NCBI GenBank assembly: GCA_023436685.1
Contig: JAEZIL010000242.1
Location: 1 to 5,355 of the forward strand
DNA: 5,355 nt
Source: Bacteroidota bacterium
GTDB taxonomy: Bacteria; Bacteroidota; Bacteroidia; Chitinophagales; Chitinophagaceae
Reading direction: 5' to 3'
The translations under genes and the position numbers were made by a program. Shown here piece after piece: positions 1-5,355 of this stretch. Position 1 is the stretch's first letter, and the number at the start of each line of letters is the position of its first letter. The notes beneath the pieces are model-generated. The model saw only the letters and a list, made by a program, of their open reading frames with translations, made no database searches and had not been told where the DNA came from.

Positions 1-89
1 AGCCTGCATGGATAAGAAATGTGCTGCAACAAAGTTACCCAATAATGGCTTTACACAGTTATTTAGATGTAAAACTTGGGGATAAGTAG
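1..89 (+). CDS. 3' end of an unrecognised upstream gene (partial)
   Basis: Reading from base 3 gives 28 uninterrupted codons ([20 protein letters not shown] and eight more residues, ending LGDK) and then TAG at 87-89. The composition, with aromatic and aliphatic residues and a charged end, looks like a genuine protein C-terminus, but I do not recognise the family. The frame starting at base 2 is also open to TAA at 83-85; its cysteine-rich translation looks less protein-like, so frame 3 is preferred. The stop lies about 50 bases before the next likely start. The fragment is too short to assign a function. Confidence 0.4.
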   Translation, partial: PAWIRNVLQQSYPIMALHSYLDVKLGDK

Positions 90-110
90 TGAATAGTAAA
101 AGTTTCATTG

Positions 111-118
111 TTATTTTG
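111..118 (+). promoter_or_regulatory. weak -7 promoter box candidate before the glycosyltransferase
   Basis: TTATTTTG differs at one position from the Bacteroidota -7 consensus TAnnTTTG and lies 21 bases before the ATG at 140. No convincing -33 TTG box is seen about 20 bases upstream, so this is tentative. If real, it would exclude the GTG at 89 as the start. Confidence 0.2.
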
Positions 119-139
119 CAAGCTTTATATATAAACCGG

Positions 140-859
140 ATGAGTATCAAGCTGTCAATAGTAATACCCGCATATAATGAAGGCCGCACTATCCATTTAA
201 TACTGGATAGGGTGAAAGCAGTACAACTAAACTGGGGGGTAGAGAAGGAAGTGATTATTGTTAACGACTGTTCGCGGGATAATACCGAAGAAGCGATACA
301 AACCTATATAGCCGCTAATCCTGAGCTACCTATTACTTACTACAAACACGAAGTAAACCAGGGCAAGGGCGCTGCATTGCATACAGGCATTCGCATGGCA
401 ACAGGCGACTATGTAATTATCCAGGATGCTGACCTTGAATATGACCCCGAGGAATACAATATCTTACTGAGACCTATAATAGACGGCTTTGCCGATGTGG
501 TGTATGGCTCCAGGTTTATGGGTGGCAATCCACACCGCATATTGTTCTTTTGGCATTCCATAGGTAACAGGTGGCTCACATTTGCTTCCAATATGTTCAC
601 TAACCTGAACCTGACTGATATGGAGACCTGTTACAAGGTATTTAAGCGCGAAATGATACAAAGCCTGAAGCTGAAAGAAAAGCGCTTTGGTTTTGAGCCT
701 GAGGTGACTGCCAAAATTTCCCGCGTTCCAAAGATCCGTATTTACGAAGTTGGTATTTCATACTATGGCCGTACTTATGAAGAGGGTAAAAAAATAGGAA
801 TGAAAGATGCTTTCAGGGCATTGTACTGTATTGTTAAGTATAATCTCTTCAGCAAATAG
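140..859 (+). CDS. family 2 glycosyltransferase, DPM1-like (polyprenyl-phosphate sugar transferase)
   Basis: The 239-residue product is a GT-A fold family 2 glycosyltransferase. Visible motifs are the N-terminal nucleotide-sugar strand [11 protein letters not shown] (residues 5-15), [12 protein letters not shown] (38-49), NQGKGAAL (73-80), and a DxD-type metal/nucleotide site DAD at 96-98 in [25 protein letters not shown] and [12 protein letters not shown] follow. This arrangement is typical of DPM1-like enzymes, which move mannose or glucose from GDP/UDP-sugar to a polyprenyl phosphate at the cytoplasmic face of the inner membrane. There is no transmembrane helix, so it is probably soluble or peripheral, like short DPM1. 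An in-frame GTG at 89 would add 17 residues. The ATG at 140 is chosen because family members start only a few residues before the first strand. Donor and acceptor sugars cannot be read from the sequence. The carbonic anhydrase gene begins 33 bases downstream, so co-transcription is possible. Confidence 0.9.
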   Translation: MSIKLSIVIPAYNEGRTIHLILDRVKAVQLNWGVEKEVIIVNDCSRDNTEEAIQTYIAANPELPITYYKHEVNQGKGAALHTGIRMATGDYVIIQDADLEYDPEEYNILLRPIIDGFADVVYGSRFMGGNPHRILFFWHSIGNRWLTFASNMFTNLNLTDMETCYKVFKREMIQSLKLKEKRFGFEPEVTAKISRVPKIRIYEVGISYYGRTYEEGKKIGMKDAFRALYCIVKYNLFSK

Positions 860-865
860 CCTTTG

Positions 866-873
866 TACCTTTA
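866..873 (+). promoter_or_regulatory. possible -7 promoter box before the carbonic anhydrase gene
   Basis: TACCTTTA, within CTTTGTACCTTTAGC, matches the Bacteroidota -7 box TAnnTTTG at seven of eight positions and lies 19 bases before the ATG at 893. No TTG-type -33 element is present about 20 bases upstream. The gene may therefore have its own weak promoter in addition to readthrough from the glycosyltransferase. Confidence 0.3.
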
Positions 874-892
874 GCATATAAACAAGATTACC

Positions 893-1405
893 ATGCCAGT
901 TATATTACCCGTTAAGGGAATTGCCCCACAAATACCCGAAGATTGCTATGTAGCGCCTAATGCTACTATTGTAGGCGATGTAACGATGGGCAGCGAATGC
1001 AGTATATGGTTCAATGCCGTGGTGCGTGGCGACGTAAACAGGATACGCATAGGCAACAAGGTAAATATACAGGACGGCGCCTGTATACACTGTACCTATC
1101 AAAAAACTGAGACCATTATAGGCAATAATGTATCTATAGGGCATAATGCAATTGTACATGGTTGTACTGTAGAAGACAATGTGCTGATAGGAATGGGGGC
1201 AATAGTGATGGACCGCGTAAAAATTGGCCAGAACAGTATTATAGCAGCAGGGGCGGTTGTTTTAGAAGATACAACTGTGCCGCCGGGCAGCATATATGCA
1301 GGGGTGCCGGCCAAAAAGGTAAAAGACATTAGCCAGGAGTTGCTGCAAGGTGAAGTAGAACGTATTGCCAACAATTACCTGATGTATAGTAGCTGGTTTA
1401 AATAG
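893..1405 (+). CDS. gamma-class carbonic anhydrase family protein (YrdA-like hexapeptide repeat)
   Basis: The 170-residue protein is built of hexapeptide repeats forming a left-handed beta-helix (for example AIVHGC, VLIGMG, AIVMDR, SIIAAG), ending in a C-terminal alpha-helix (about 145-166). The three zinc/iron ligands of gamma carbonic anhydrases are present as H66 (in IHCTY), H84 and H89 (in GHNAIVHGC). R45 and D47 in SIWFNAVVRGD and Q60-D61 match the conserved structural and active-site residues of Cam. The proton-shuttle acidic loop of methanogen Cam is absent, as in the shorter CamH/YrdA/PaaY group. Members act as cytoplasmic trimers. Some interconvert CO2 and bicarbonate, while many YrdA-type proteins have little demonstrated activity, so the reaction is inferred. 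Length is normal for the family. The ATG at 893 gives the standard N-terminus, and no Shine-Dalgarno is visible, as is common in this phylum. Confidence 0.93.
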   Translation: MPVILPVKGIAPQIPEDCYVAPNATIVGDVTMGSECSIWFNAVVRGDVNRIRIGNKVNIQDGACIHCTYQKTETIIGNNVSIGHNAIVHGCTVEDNVLIGMGAIVMDRVKIGQNSIIAAGAVVLEDTTVPPGSIYAGVPAKKVKDISQELLQGEVERIANNYLMYSSWFK

Positions 1406-1436
1406 CCTGTAGTTAAAAAAATCACCCATATAGCTA

Positions 1437-1467
1437 TTGGATGGATATATAATACGCCATACATTTG
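1437..1467 (+). promoter_or_regulatory. Bacteroidota-type promoter (-33 TTG, -7 TACATTTG)
   Basis: TACATTTG at 1460-1467 is a perfect match to the -7 consensus TAnnTTTG. TTG at 1437-1439 sits exactly 20 bases upstream, the usual spacing for the -33 box read by the phylum's primary sigma factor. Transcription would start near 1474, giving a leader of about 20 bases before the ATG at 1497. This is the best-supported promoter in the window. Confidence 0.65.
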
Positions 1468-1496
1468 TCACGCAACTAAAAAACTTGCCATCTCTT

Positions 1497-2243
1497 ATGA
1501 AGAAATTATTCCTAGCATTATTAGCAATGGCTTCGCTCGGCGCTGCCAATGCGCAACAAAAAGGAAGTATCCTTGGCTATGGAGACCTGACGTTCTCTAC
1601 AAGTAAGCAACAAACAGGCCCAAGCTCAACTTACGCTACAAGAAACACGTTTTTCGGTATTAATCCGGGTATTGGTTATCAATTTTCACACCATTCAACA
1701 GTAGGTTTACAAGGTGGTTTCAATATAGACCGCGACATGTGGACCGTACCTGTTACAACTGTTACCGGTACAAGGAACCTTGATTTTGAAAACCGTACTA
1801 CTACATGGGGTATCGGCGCTTTTTACCGTTATACACAAACTTTTGGTAACATATTCTTTATGTTCAGCCAAATAAATGCAGGCTACATGTCTACTACCTA
1901 CGCCAACGACAGCATGGGTACAACTACTGTTAGTACTGTTGAAAACAAATTCAATGGTTTTGGTGCCAGCTTTATTCCCGGTATAGGTGTGAATGTTTAC
2001 AAAGGTTTTGCACTTAACTTCTCTTCGGGTGGTATCGTATTCACTCACATGAGAGGCGACCTGCCGGATGCTGTTAACCCACGCATGACTGATTTCGGGT
2101 TCACTTTTGGCCGCCAGATAAATATTGGCGTATCAAGAAATATTAATTGCGGCCGCAAACACCGTCATGGCCATATGGAGCCTGGTATGGAACTGCGCAA
2201 GCATAAGAAAGAAAAAGACGATGAAGACGAAGATGATGAATAG
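1497..2243 (+). CDS. outer-membrane beta-barrel protein with a charged C-terminal tail
   Basis: The 248-residue protein starts with a Sec signal peptide (KK, hydrophobic core at 4-15, then AANAQ with cleavage near residue 19-20). The body alternates hydrophobic and polar residues with many aromatics and glycines, as in small OmpA/OmpW-like eight-strand porin-type barrels. Candidate strands include NTFFGINPGIGYQF, TTWGIGAFYRY, IFFMFSQINAGYM, FGASFIPGIGVNV, ALNFSSGGIVF and FGFTFGRQINIGVS. The function is unknown; hypothetical beta-barrel proteins of this kind are common in the phylum. Instead of ending on the last strand, it continues with C218, a His/Arg cluster HRHGH (222-226), MEPGMEL, and a Lys-rich then Asp/Glu-only end (residues 237-248). 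An alternative TTG start at 1437 adds 20 residues but coincides with the -33 promoter box and would bury the signal peptide, so the ATG at 1497 is preferred. The hairpin at 2261-2297 ends the unit. Confidence 0.8.
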   Translation: MKKLFLALLAMASLGAANAQQKGSILGYGDLTFSTSKQQTGPSSTYATRNTFFGINPGIGYQFSHHSTVGLQGGFNIDRDMWTVPVTTVTGTRNLDFENRTTTWGIGAFYRYTQTFGNIFFMFSQINAGYMSTTYANDSMGTTTVSTVENKFNGFGASFIPGIGVNVYKGFALNFSSGGIVFTHMRGDLPDAVNPRMTDFGFTFGRQINIGVSRNINCGRKHRHGHMEPGMELRKHKKEKDDEDEDDE

Positions 2244-2260
2244 TAAATCATTTCAAGCAT

Positions 2261-2297
2261 AAAAAATAAGCCCCGCATTATGCGGGGCTTATTTTTT
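2261..2297. terminator. bidirectional intrinsic terminator between convergent genes
   Basis: A perfect 17-bp inverted repeat (AAAAAATAAGCCCCGCA at 2261-2277, its complement at 2281-2297) has a 3-base loop. The GC core (GCCCCGCA/TGCGGGGC) is flanked by an A-tract on one side and a T-tract on the other. On either strand the transcript forms a strong hairpin followed by a run of U. It lies 18 bases after the beta-barrel stop and 18 bases past the stop codon of the minus-strand gene, as expected for a shared terminator. Confidence 0.92.
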
Positions 2298-2315
2298 ATC
2301 TATAACAACAGAGTT

Positions 2316-3467
2316 CTATTGTATGTTGATCTTTTGGGTAATAGAATTTTTACCCGTAGAAAGATGCATAATATAAGTGCCTGGAGCTAAACCTGCATCA
2401 GATGCTCTCCATTGAATAGTATGAGTACCAGCTATATCAGCGCTTACATAAGGTGTAGCTACTACCTGTCCTACAGCATTCATCACTTTAAGTGTAACGA
2501 GCGCATTTTCAGGCATGTTATATTCTACTTTTATTACATCGCTTGTACGTGCAGGATTTGGATAAGCCCTGTTAATAGAAATATTATTAGTGACATTCGA
2601 AATACTAGTCACGAAAGTGCCGCCTAATCCAACTTCTTCTGCATTCATTACCTGTTTTTCATCGCTGGCAGCGTCGCCATTATAAGCTACGTAAGCTACT
2701 AATAAAAGATTTTTAGCTTCCCATGTAGGGTCTTTTGTAAAGGTAAAATGCTTCGTATACTTAGTGCCTACGGTTGGTGTGGCAGATTGACTGGCGTCAA
2801 TCTCTTCCAGCTTCCATCCAAAAACATTAGTACCAAGGAATTTCCTGTAGGTACGGTTGTGGAACCAAGGATCCAATGGGTCTTTACCACCTTGCACATC
2901 GCTGGAATAGTTATCTTGTTCCAATGAGCCCACAGCAGCAATGCTATCTTCCAATACATATACCTGTGCTATTATAGGTACGCCGGCTGTAGGGAGTGCA
3001 GAAAATTCAAAATTCAGGTCACCCTCATACACACCTGCGCTTGTTTGTGCAATGTTGCTGAAACTAACCGAAACTATTGCAGTTTGGCCTTTTTGTACAT
3101 TGAAAGCATCCTCCCAGTCATTTCTACTCATTGAAATACCAGGATAGTAATTTTTTTGTATGCGCGCAGGGTATATCTTTCTATCAATAGCACCTGCTGG
3201 GAAAGCGCTTGCTTCGAGTGCGCTAAACAATTGGCTATGTTCAGGTTCTCTTAATGAACTGTTTGAAGGTTCAAAACTACCACCATGCATCGCTATTTCC
3301 ACCACGTTGGCAGGAAATTGATGTTTAAGGTCTTCGAGAATTACTGTTCCCTCAGGACACCAGCCACATTTAAGACCGGTAAAGTCCTCCATCAGAACTT
3401 TCTTTACTGTTTGAGCATTTACGCTTAATGCTGGTAATAATGCTAATGCGAATAATAGTTTTTTCAT
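2316..3467 (-). CDS. secreted Omp28/thioredoxin-like protein with T9SS type A sorting domain
   Basis: The 383-residue product begins with a clear Sec signal peptide (MKKLLFALALLPALSVNAQ, cleavage near residue 18-19). The mature N-terminus, KVLMEDFTGLKCGWCPEG, resembles the Omp28 family: a thioredoxin-like strand with a CxxC pair (C34, C37) followed by a helix and, at about 90-100, a FPAGAIDR segment that fits the cis-proline loop region. The middle (about 125-280) is beta-rich and looks Ig/jelly-roll-like. The last 83 residues, from AYPNP at 301-305 through VTLKVMNAVGQVV and LAPGTYIMHLS to KINIQ, are a typical T9SS type A C-terminal sorting domain. This domain is normally removed as the protein is exported across the outer membrane and attached to the cell surface or released. 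The substrate is unknown; Omp28 itself was described as a P. gingivalis surface protein of uncertain function. The gene stands alone, convergent with the beta-barrel gene and divergent from the SDR gene. Confidence 0.9.
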   Translation of the reverse strand: MKKLLFALALLPALSVNAQTVKKVLMEDFTGLKCGWCPEGTVILEDLKHQFPANVVEIAMHGGSFEPSNSSLREPEHSQLFSALEASAFPAGAIDRKIYPARIQKNYYPGISMSRNDWEDAFNVQKGQTAIVSVSFSNIAQTSAGVYEGDLNFEFSALPTAGVPIIAQVYVLEDSIAAVGSLEQDNYSSDVQGGKDPLDPWFHNRTYRKFLGTNVFGWKLEEIDASQSATPTVGTKYTKHFTFTKDPTWEAKNLLLVAYVAYNGDAASDEKQVMNAEEVGLGGTFVTSISNVTNNISINRAYPNPARTSDVIKVEYNMPENALVTLKVMNAVGQVVATPYVSADIAGTHTIQWRASDAGLAPGTYIMHLSTGKNSITQKINIQ

Positions 3468-3660
3468 ACATTTTTTTTTAGTGGAAAGACATAATTAATA
3501 TATATTTTTTTAGAATTAAAATTTTTTGTTAATATTTTTAATCATATATTAATTTCAGATTGAATGGTCTTATAGCGTCTTTTACCTATTCCTGTTATAC
3601 TACACTTACAGGCCAATCTAAATATTATCTCCATTATCTTCGCGCACAATCTTTACAATT
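3468..3660. other. AT-rich divergent intergenic spacer
   Basis: The first half, nearest the minus-strand gene, is extremely AT-rich, with T/A tracts such as T9 at 3472-3480 that form the 5' leader of that gene. It must hold promoters for both divergent genes. On the plus strand only the candidate box at 3635-3642 stands out. On the minus strand I find no good TAnnTTTG box. No RNA gene or conserved structure is recognised. Confidence 0.5.
3635..3642 (+). promoter_or_regulatory. possible -7 promoter box of the SDR gene
   Basis: TATCTTCG matches TAnnTTTG at seven of eight positions and lies 18 bases before the ATG at 3661, implying a very short leader. There is no clear TTG about 20 bases upstream, so support is moderate at best. 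Confidence 0.35.
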
Positions 3661-4449
3661 ATGCTTTCACAAGATCTTACAGGAAAAACGGCACTAATAG
3701 CAGGCAGTACACAAGGTATTGGCCTTGCATCGGCGCAGGCTTTAGCGTCGCTGGGTGCGCAATGCTATCTCATTGCACGAAATGAAGACTCTTTGATGAA
3801 GGCTGTAGCAACATTAGATGTGAGTAAGGGGCAACAGCATGGCTATTTAGTGGCCGACTTCCAATATCCGGATAAGCTGGCCGAAGTAGTTAAAGCCTTT
3901 CTGGCTGATAAAACAATACATGTTTTAATTAACAACAGTGGCGGCCCTGCAGCCGGCCCTGTGGTAGATGCGCAAACAGATGCATTTATCCAGGCATTTC
4001 AGCAACATCTTATCTGCAACCATATACTTGCTACAGCAGTGCTTCCCGGCATGAAACAAGCAGGATACGGGCGCATTGTAAATATCATTTCCACTTCAGT
4101 AAAAATACCACTAAAGAACCTTGGTGTATCCAATACTATACGTGGCGCAGTAGCCTCTTGGGCAAAAACCATGGCCAATGAAGTAGGCCAATACGGCATT
4201 ACAGTGAACAACGTATTGCCGGGTGCCACTGCAACAGGCAGGTTGGAGGCTATTATCAGCAACAAGGTTAATAAAACGGGGCAGGCGCAAGATGAAGTAG
4301 AAAAAGAAATGCTTGAAGAAATACCCGCCAAACGTTTTGGTCAGCCAGAAGAAATAGCTGCAATGGTTGCTTTTTTAGCATCTCCGGCAGCAGGTTATGT
4401 TAATGGTACCAGCATACCGGTAGATGGTGGCAGAACCGGGTCTATATAG
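3661..4449 (+). CDS. SDR-family oxidoreductase with a divergent active site (BKR-like)
   Basis: The 262-residue length is normal for classical short-chain dehydrogenases. A Rossmann nucleotide-binding motif is present as AGSTQGIG (14-21), with R40 after the second strand suggesting NADP(H) preference, a D66 adenine-ring aspartate, and NNSGG at 91-95 in place of NNAG. The C-terminal half has YGITVNNVLPGAT, RFGQPEEIA and the ending GTSIPVDGG, typical of 3-oxoacyl-ACP-reductase-like SDRs. The catalytic tetrad N-S-Y-K is not preserved. By alignment the Asn is H116, the Ser is kept as S144 (IISTS), the Tyr is S157 and the Lys is R161 (SNTIR). This S-N-x-x-R pattern is known from an SDR subgroup described as BKR-like that lacks the standard tetrad, so it is probably not an error. 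The substrate is unknown, and a fatty-acid role should not be assumed. It appears monocistronic, with a probable terminator at 4490-4510. Confidence 0.88.
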   Translation: MLSQDLTGKTALIAGSTQGIGLASAQALASLGAQCYLIARNEDSLMKAVATLDVSKGQQHGYLVADFQYPDKLAEVVKAFLADKTIHVLINNSGGPAAGPVVDAQTDAFIQAFQQHLICNHILATAVLPGMKQAGYGRIVNIISTSVKIPLKNLGVSNTIRGAVASWAKTMANEVGQYGITVNNVLPGATATGRLEAIISNKVNKTGQAQDEVEKEMLEEIPAKRFGQPEEIAAMVAFLASPAAGYVNGTSIPVDGGRTGSI

Positions 4450-4489
4450 TACCAGCCTTGAAATTTTAAGGTATCATTTACATAATCGG

Positions 4490-4510
4490 AACCTCAAAAC
4501 GGGGTTTTTT
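4490..4510 (+). terminator. probable intrinsic terminator after the SDR gene
   Basis: AACCTC (4490-4495) can pair with GGGGTT (4501-4506), including one U-G wobble, around the loop AAAAC, and a T-run continues to 4510. The stem is short (6 bp), but the following U-tract and the position about 40 bases after the stop fit a rho-independent terminator. Confidence 0.5.
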
Positions 4511-4624
4511 GTTGACAAAGAAATGACATTCTCAAATTGCTAGAATTAAAATATCCTCTGAAACCCGCGCCAGTATTGAAAAACATTTTTTAACAGATGT
4601 GTATAAATTTTGGGGTTTGTGTTG

Positions 4625-4632
4625 TAGTTTTG
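4625..4632 (+). promoter_or_regulatory. -7 promoter box candidate for the cytochrome/ACIII operon
   Basis: TAGTTTTG is a full match to TAnnTTTG and lies about 67 bases before the ATG at 4700, giving a leader of about 60 bases. The -33 side is poor: no TTG lies at 19-21 bases, although TTTTG occurs at 4608-4612, too close. The leader contains GAAAAAAGGAACG but this is too far from the ATG to be a ribosome binding site. Confidence 0.35.
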
Positions 4633-4699
4633 CCCTGCTTTGTGAAAAAAGGAACGTTAATTTTTCAAATTTATTCCTGTGTCAGAACCAAATAGGCCA

Positions 4700-5355
4700 A
4701 TGTTCTCAAGAATTGCCCGCAGCGTCATCGCACTTGCGATCGTTTTGCTGGGATTCAATATGTATGCAGTTGCCGCACCCGATGGTAAGGCGATATTCCA
4801 ATCGAACTGCGCTAGTAGCCACAATCCGTTAAAAGATGCAACCGGCCCTGCACTTAAAGGTGCCGATGCGCGTGTTCCCAGTAAGGAATGGATGTACAAA
4901 TGGGTGCATAACTCGGCTTCTGTAATTGCCAGTGGCGATAAATACGCTAATGACCTGTACAACAAATGGGGTAAAACAGCGATGACTCCTTTCCCGCAGC
5001 TAAGCAATGAGGAGATAGACGCGATATTTACCTACGTAAACTCAGTACAACCACCTTCTGCTGCAAAGAACGATGCAGCACAAGTCAGTGGTGCCAGCGA
5101 GCAAAGCGAAAGCAGCGGTTGGTTATATACTACCATTACACTTATACTGCTGGCACTTGCGGCTATATTGTGGCGCGTTAATACTGGCCTTCGTGGTGTA
5201 GCGAATGCAAAAGACGGTGTTCCTACCCCTGAAGAAGTTCCATTATATCGCAACAAGGTATTTATAGCAATGGCCTGCATACTGGTATTTATACTGGCAG
5301 GTTACTGGATAGTGAATGGCGCTATAAATATGGGCCGCCAACAGAACTATCAGCC
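4700..5355 (+). CDS. actA: c-type cytochrome-like membrane protein, probable N-terminal part of ACIII subunit ActA (partial)
   Basis: The frame stays open for 218 codons to the window edge, so the 3' part is missing. Residues 1-26 are a Sec signal peptide ending YAVAA. Residues 27-117 form a class-I cytochrome c-like domain: DGKAIFQSNC, GPALKG (49-54), a helix with W64 and W68, SGDKYAND, and KTAMTPFPQLSNEEIDAIFTYVN, where M95 is in the position of the axial methionine. The haem attachment motif reads C37-A-S-S40-H41 rather than CxxCH. A low-complexity Ala/Ser/Gln linker (118-139) leads to helix 1 (about 142-158), a loop, then helix 2 (about 187-206) and NMGRQQNYQ. This layout resembles the start of the cytochrome subunit that opens ACIII (quinol:cytochrome c/high-potential acceptor oxidoreductase) operons in Bacteroidota, where a multihaem region follows. 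The multihaem part is not visible here, so actA is an inference. The ATG is chosen because it gives an immediate signal peptide. Confidence 0.75.
   Translation, partial: MFSRIARSVIALAIVLLGFNMYAVAAPDGKAIFQSNCASSHNPLKDATGPALKGADARVPSKEWMYKWVHNSASVIASGDKYANDLYNKWGKTAMTPFPQLSNEEIDAIFTYVNSVQPPSAAKNDAAQVSGASEQSESSGWLYTTITLILLALAAILWRVNTGLRGVANAKDGVPTPEEVPLYRNKVFIAMACILVFILAGYWIVNGAINMGRQQNYQ

Noticed and set aside
2..85. Alternative open frame at the left edge (from base 2)
   Set aside because: It is open for 27 codons but contains several Cys and looks less protein-like than the frame from base 3; both are too short to be sure.
1707..2048. Minus-strand open frame of 113 codons within the beta-barrel gene
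   Set aside because: Antisense shadow of a convincing coding sequence with no promoter, signal or domain of its own.
3529..3552. Inverted repeat TTAATAT/ATATTAA with a 10-base gap
   Set aside because: It is composed only of A and T in a very AT-rich spacer, where such matches are expected by chance.
3999..4331. Minus-strand open frame of 110 codons within the SDR gene
   Set aside because: Antisense to a conserved enzyme; low-complexity translation and no supporting signals.
4455..4470. Imperfect hairpin CCTTGAAATTTTAAGG just after the SDR stop
   Set aside because: The outer stem is only 4 bp with an AT-only interior and no following T-run; the hairpin at 4490-4510 is the better terminator.
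4512..4546. TTGACA (4512-4517) followed by TAGAAT (4541-4546), resembling a sigma70 promoter
   Set aside because: The spacer is 23 bases rather than about 17, and this phylum uses TTG/TAnnTTTG boxes; it is likely chance in AT-rich DNA.
4599..4832. Plus-strand open frame of 77 codons overlapping the start of the cytochrome gene
   Set aside because: It is in another frame over the promoter, leader and signal-peptide region, its translation is Cys/His-rich without a recognisable domain, and the frame starting at 4700 is clearly coding.
4657..5007. Minus-strand open frame of 116 codons
   Set aside because: It is antisense to the cytochrome domain, has no recognisable motif, and is explained by codon structure of the real gene.

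Overview
The window looks like chromosomal DNA from a member of the Bacteroidota, probably of the Chitinophagaceae/Chitinophagia type. The signs are a protein with a type IX secretion (T9SS) C-terminal sorting domain, an Omp28-like secreted protein, Sec signal peptides ending in NAQ, promoter-like TAnnTTTG (-7) boxes instead of classical sigma70 boxes, start codons without a clear Shine-Dalgarno, and the beginning of what looks like an alternative complex III (ACIII) operon. The family-level placement is inference. No rRNA, tRNA, CRISPR array, insertion sequence or phage gene is visible.

Layout. Bases 1-89 probably hold the 3' end of an unrecognised plus-strand gene. A DPM1-like family 2 glycosyltransferase follows (140-859), then 33 bases later a gamma-class carbonic anhydrase of the YrdA type (893-1405). 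A well-formed Bacteroidota promoter (1437-1467) drives a small outer-membrane beta-barrel protein (1497-2243) with an unusual Cys/His-rich and acidic C-terminal tail. A perfect 17-bp hairpin (2261-2297) separates it from a convergent minus-strand gene (2316-3467) for a secreted Omp28/thioredoxin-like protein with a T9SS anchor domain. An AT-rich divergent spacer leads to an SDR-family oxidoreductase (3661-4449) with a non-canonical active site and a probable terminator after it. A 250-base leader with a promoter candidate then precedes a gene running off the window (4700 to the end). It encodes a signal peptide, a class-I cytochrome c-like domain and two membrane helices, and resembles the N-terminal part of ActA of ACIII.

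How the genes relate. They look mostly like independent housekeeping and envelope units, not one system. The glycosyltransferase and carbonic anhydrase may be co-transcribed because of spacing only. The beta-barrel and the T9SS cargo are both envelope or secreted proteins but are convergent, so not an operon. The last gene is probably the first gene of a respiratory operon. I see no evidence for a new defence or mobile system. The three points most worth checking are the CxxSH (instead of CxxCH) haem motif in the cytochrome domain, the replaced catalytic tetrad in the SDR, and the metal-ligand-like tail on the beta-barrel protein.
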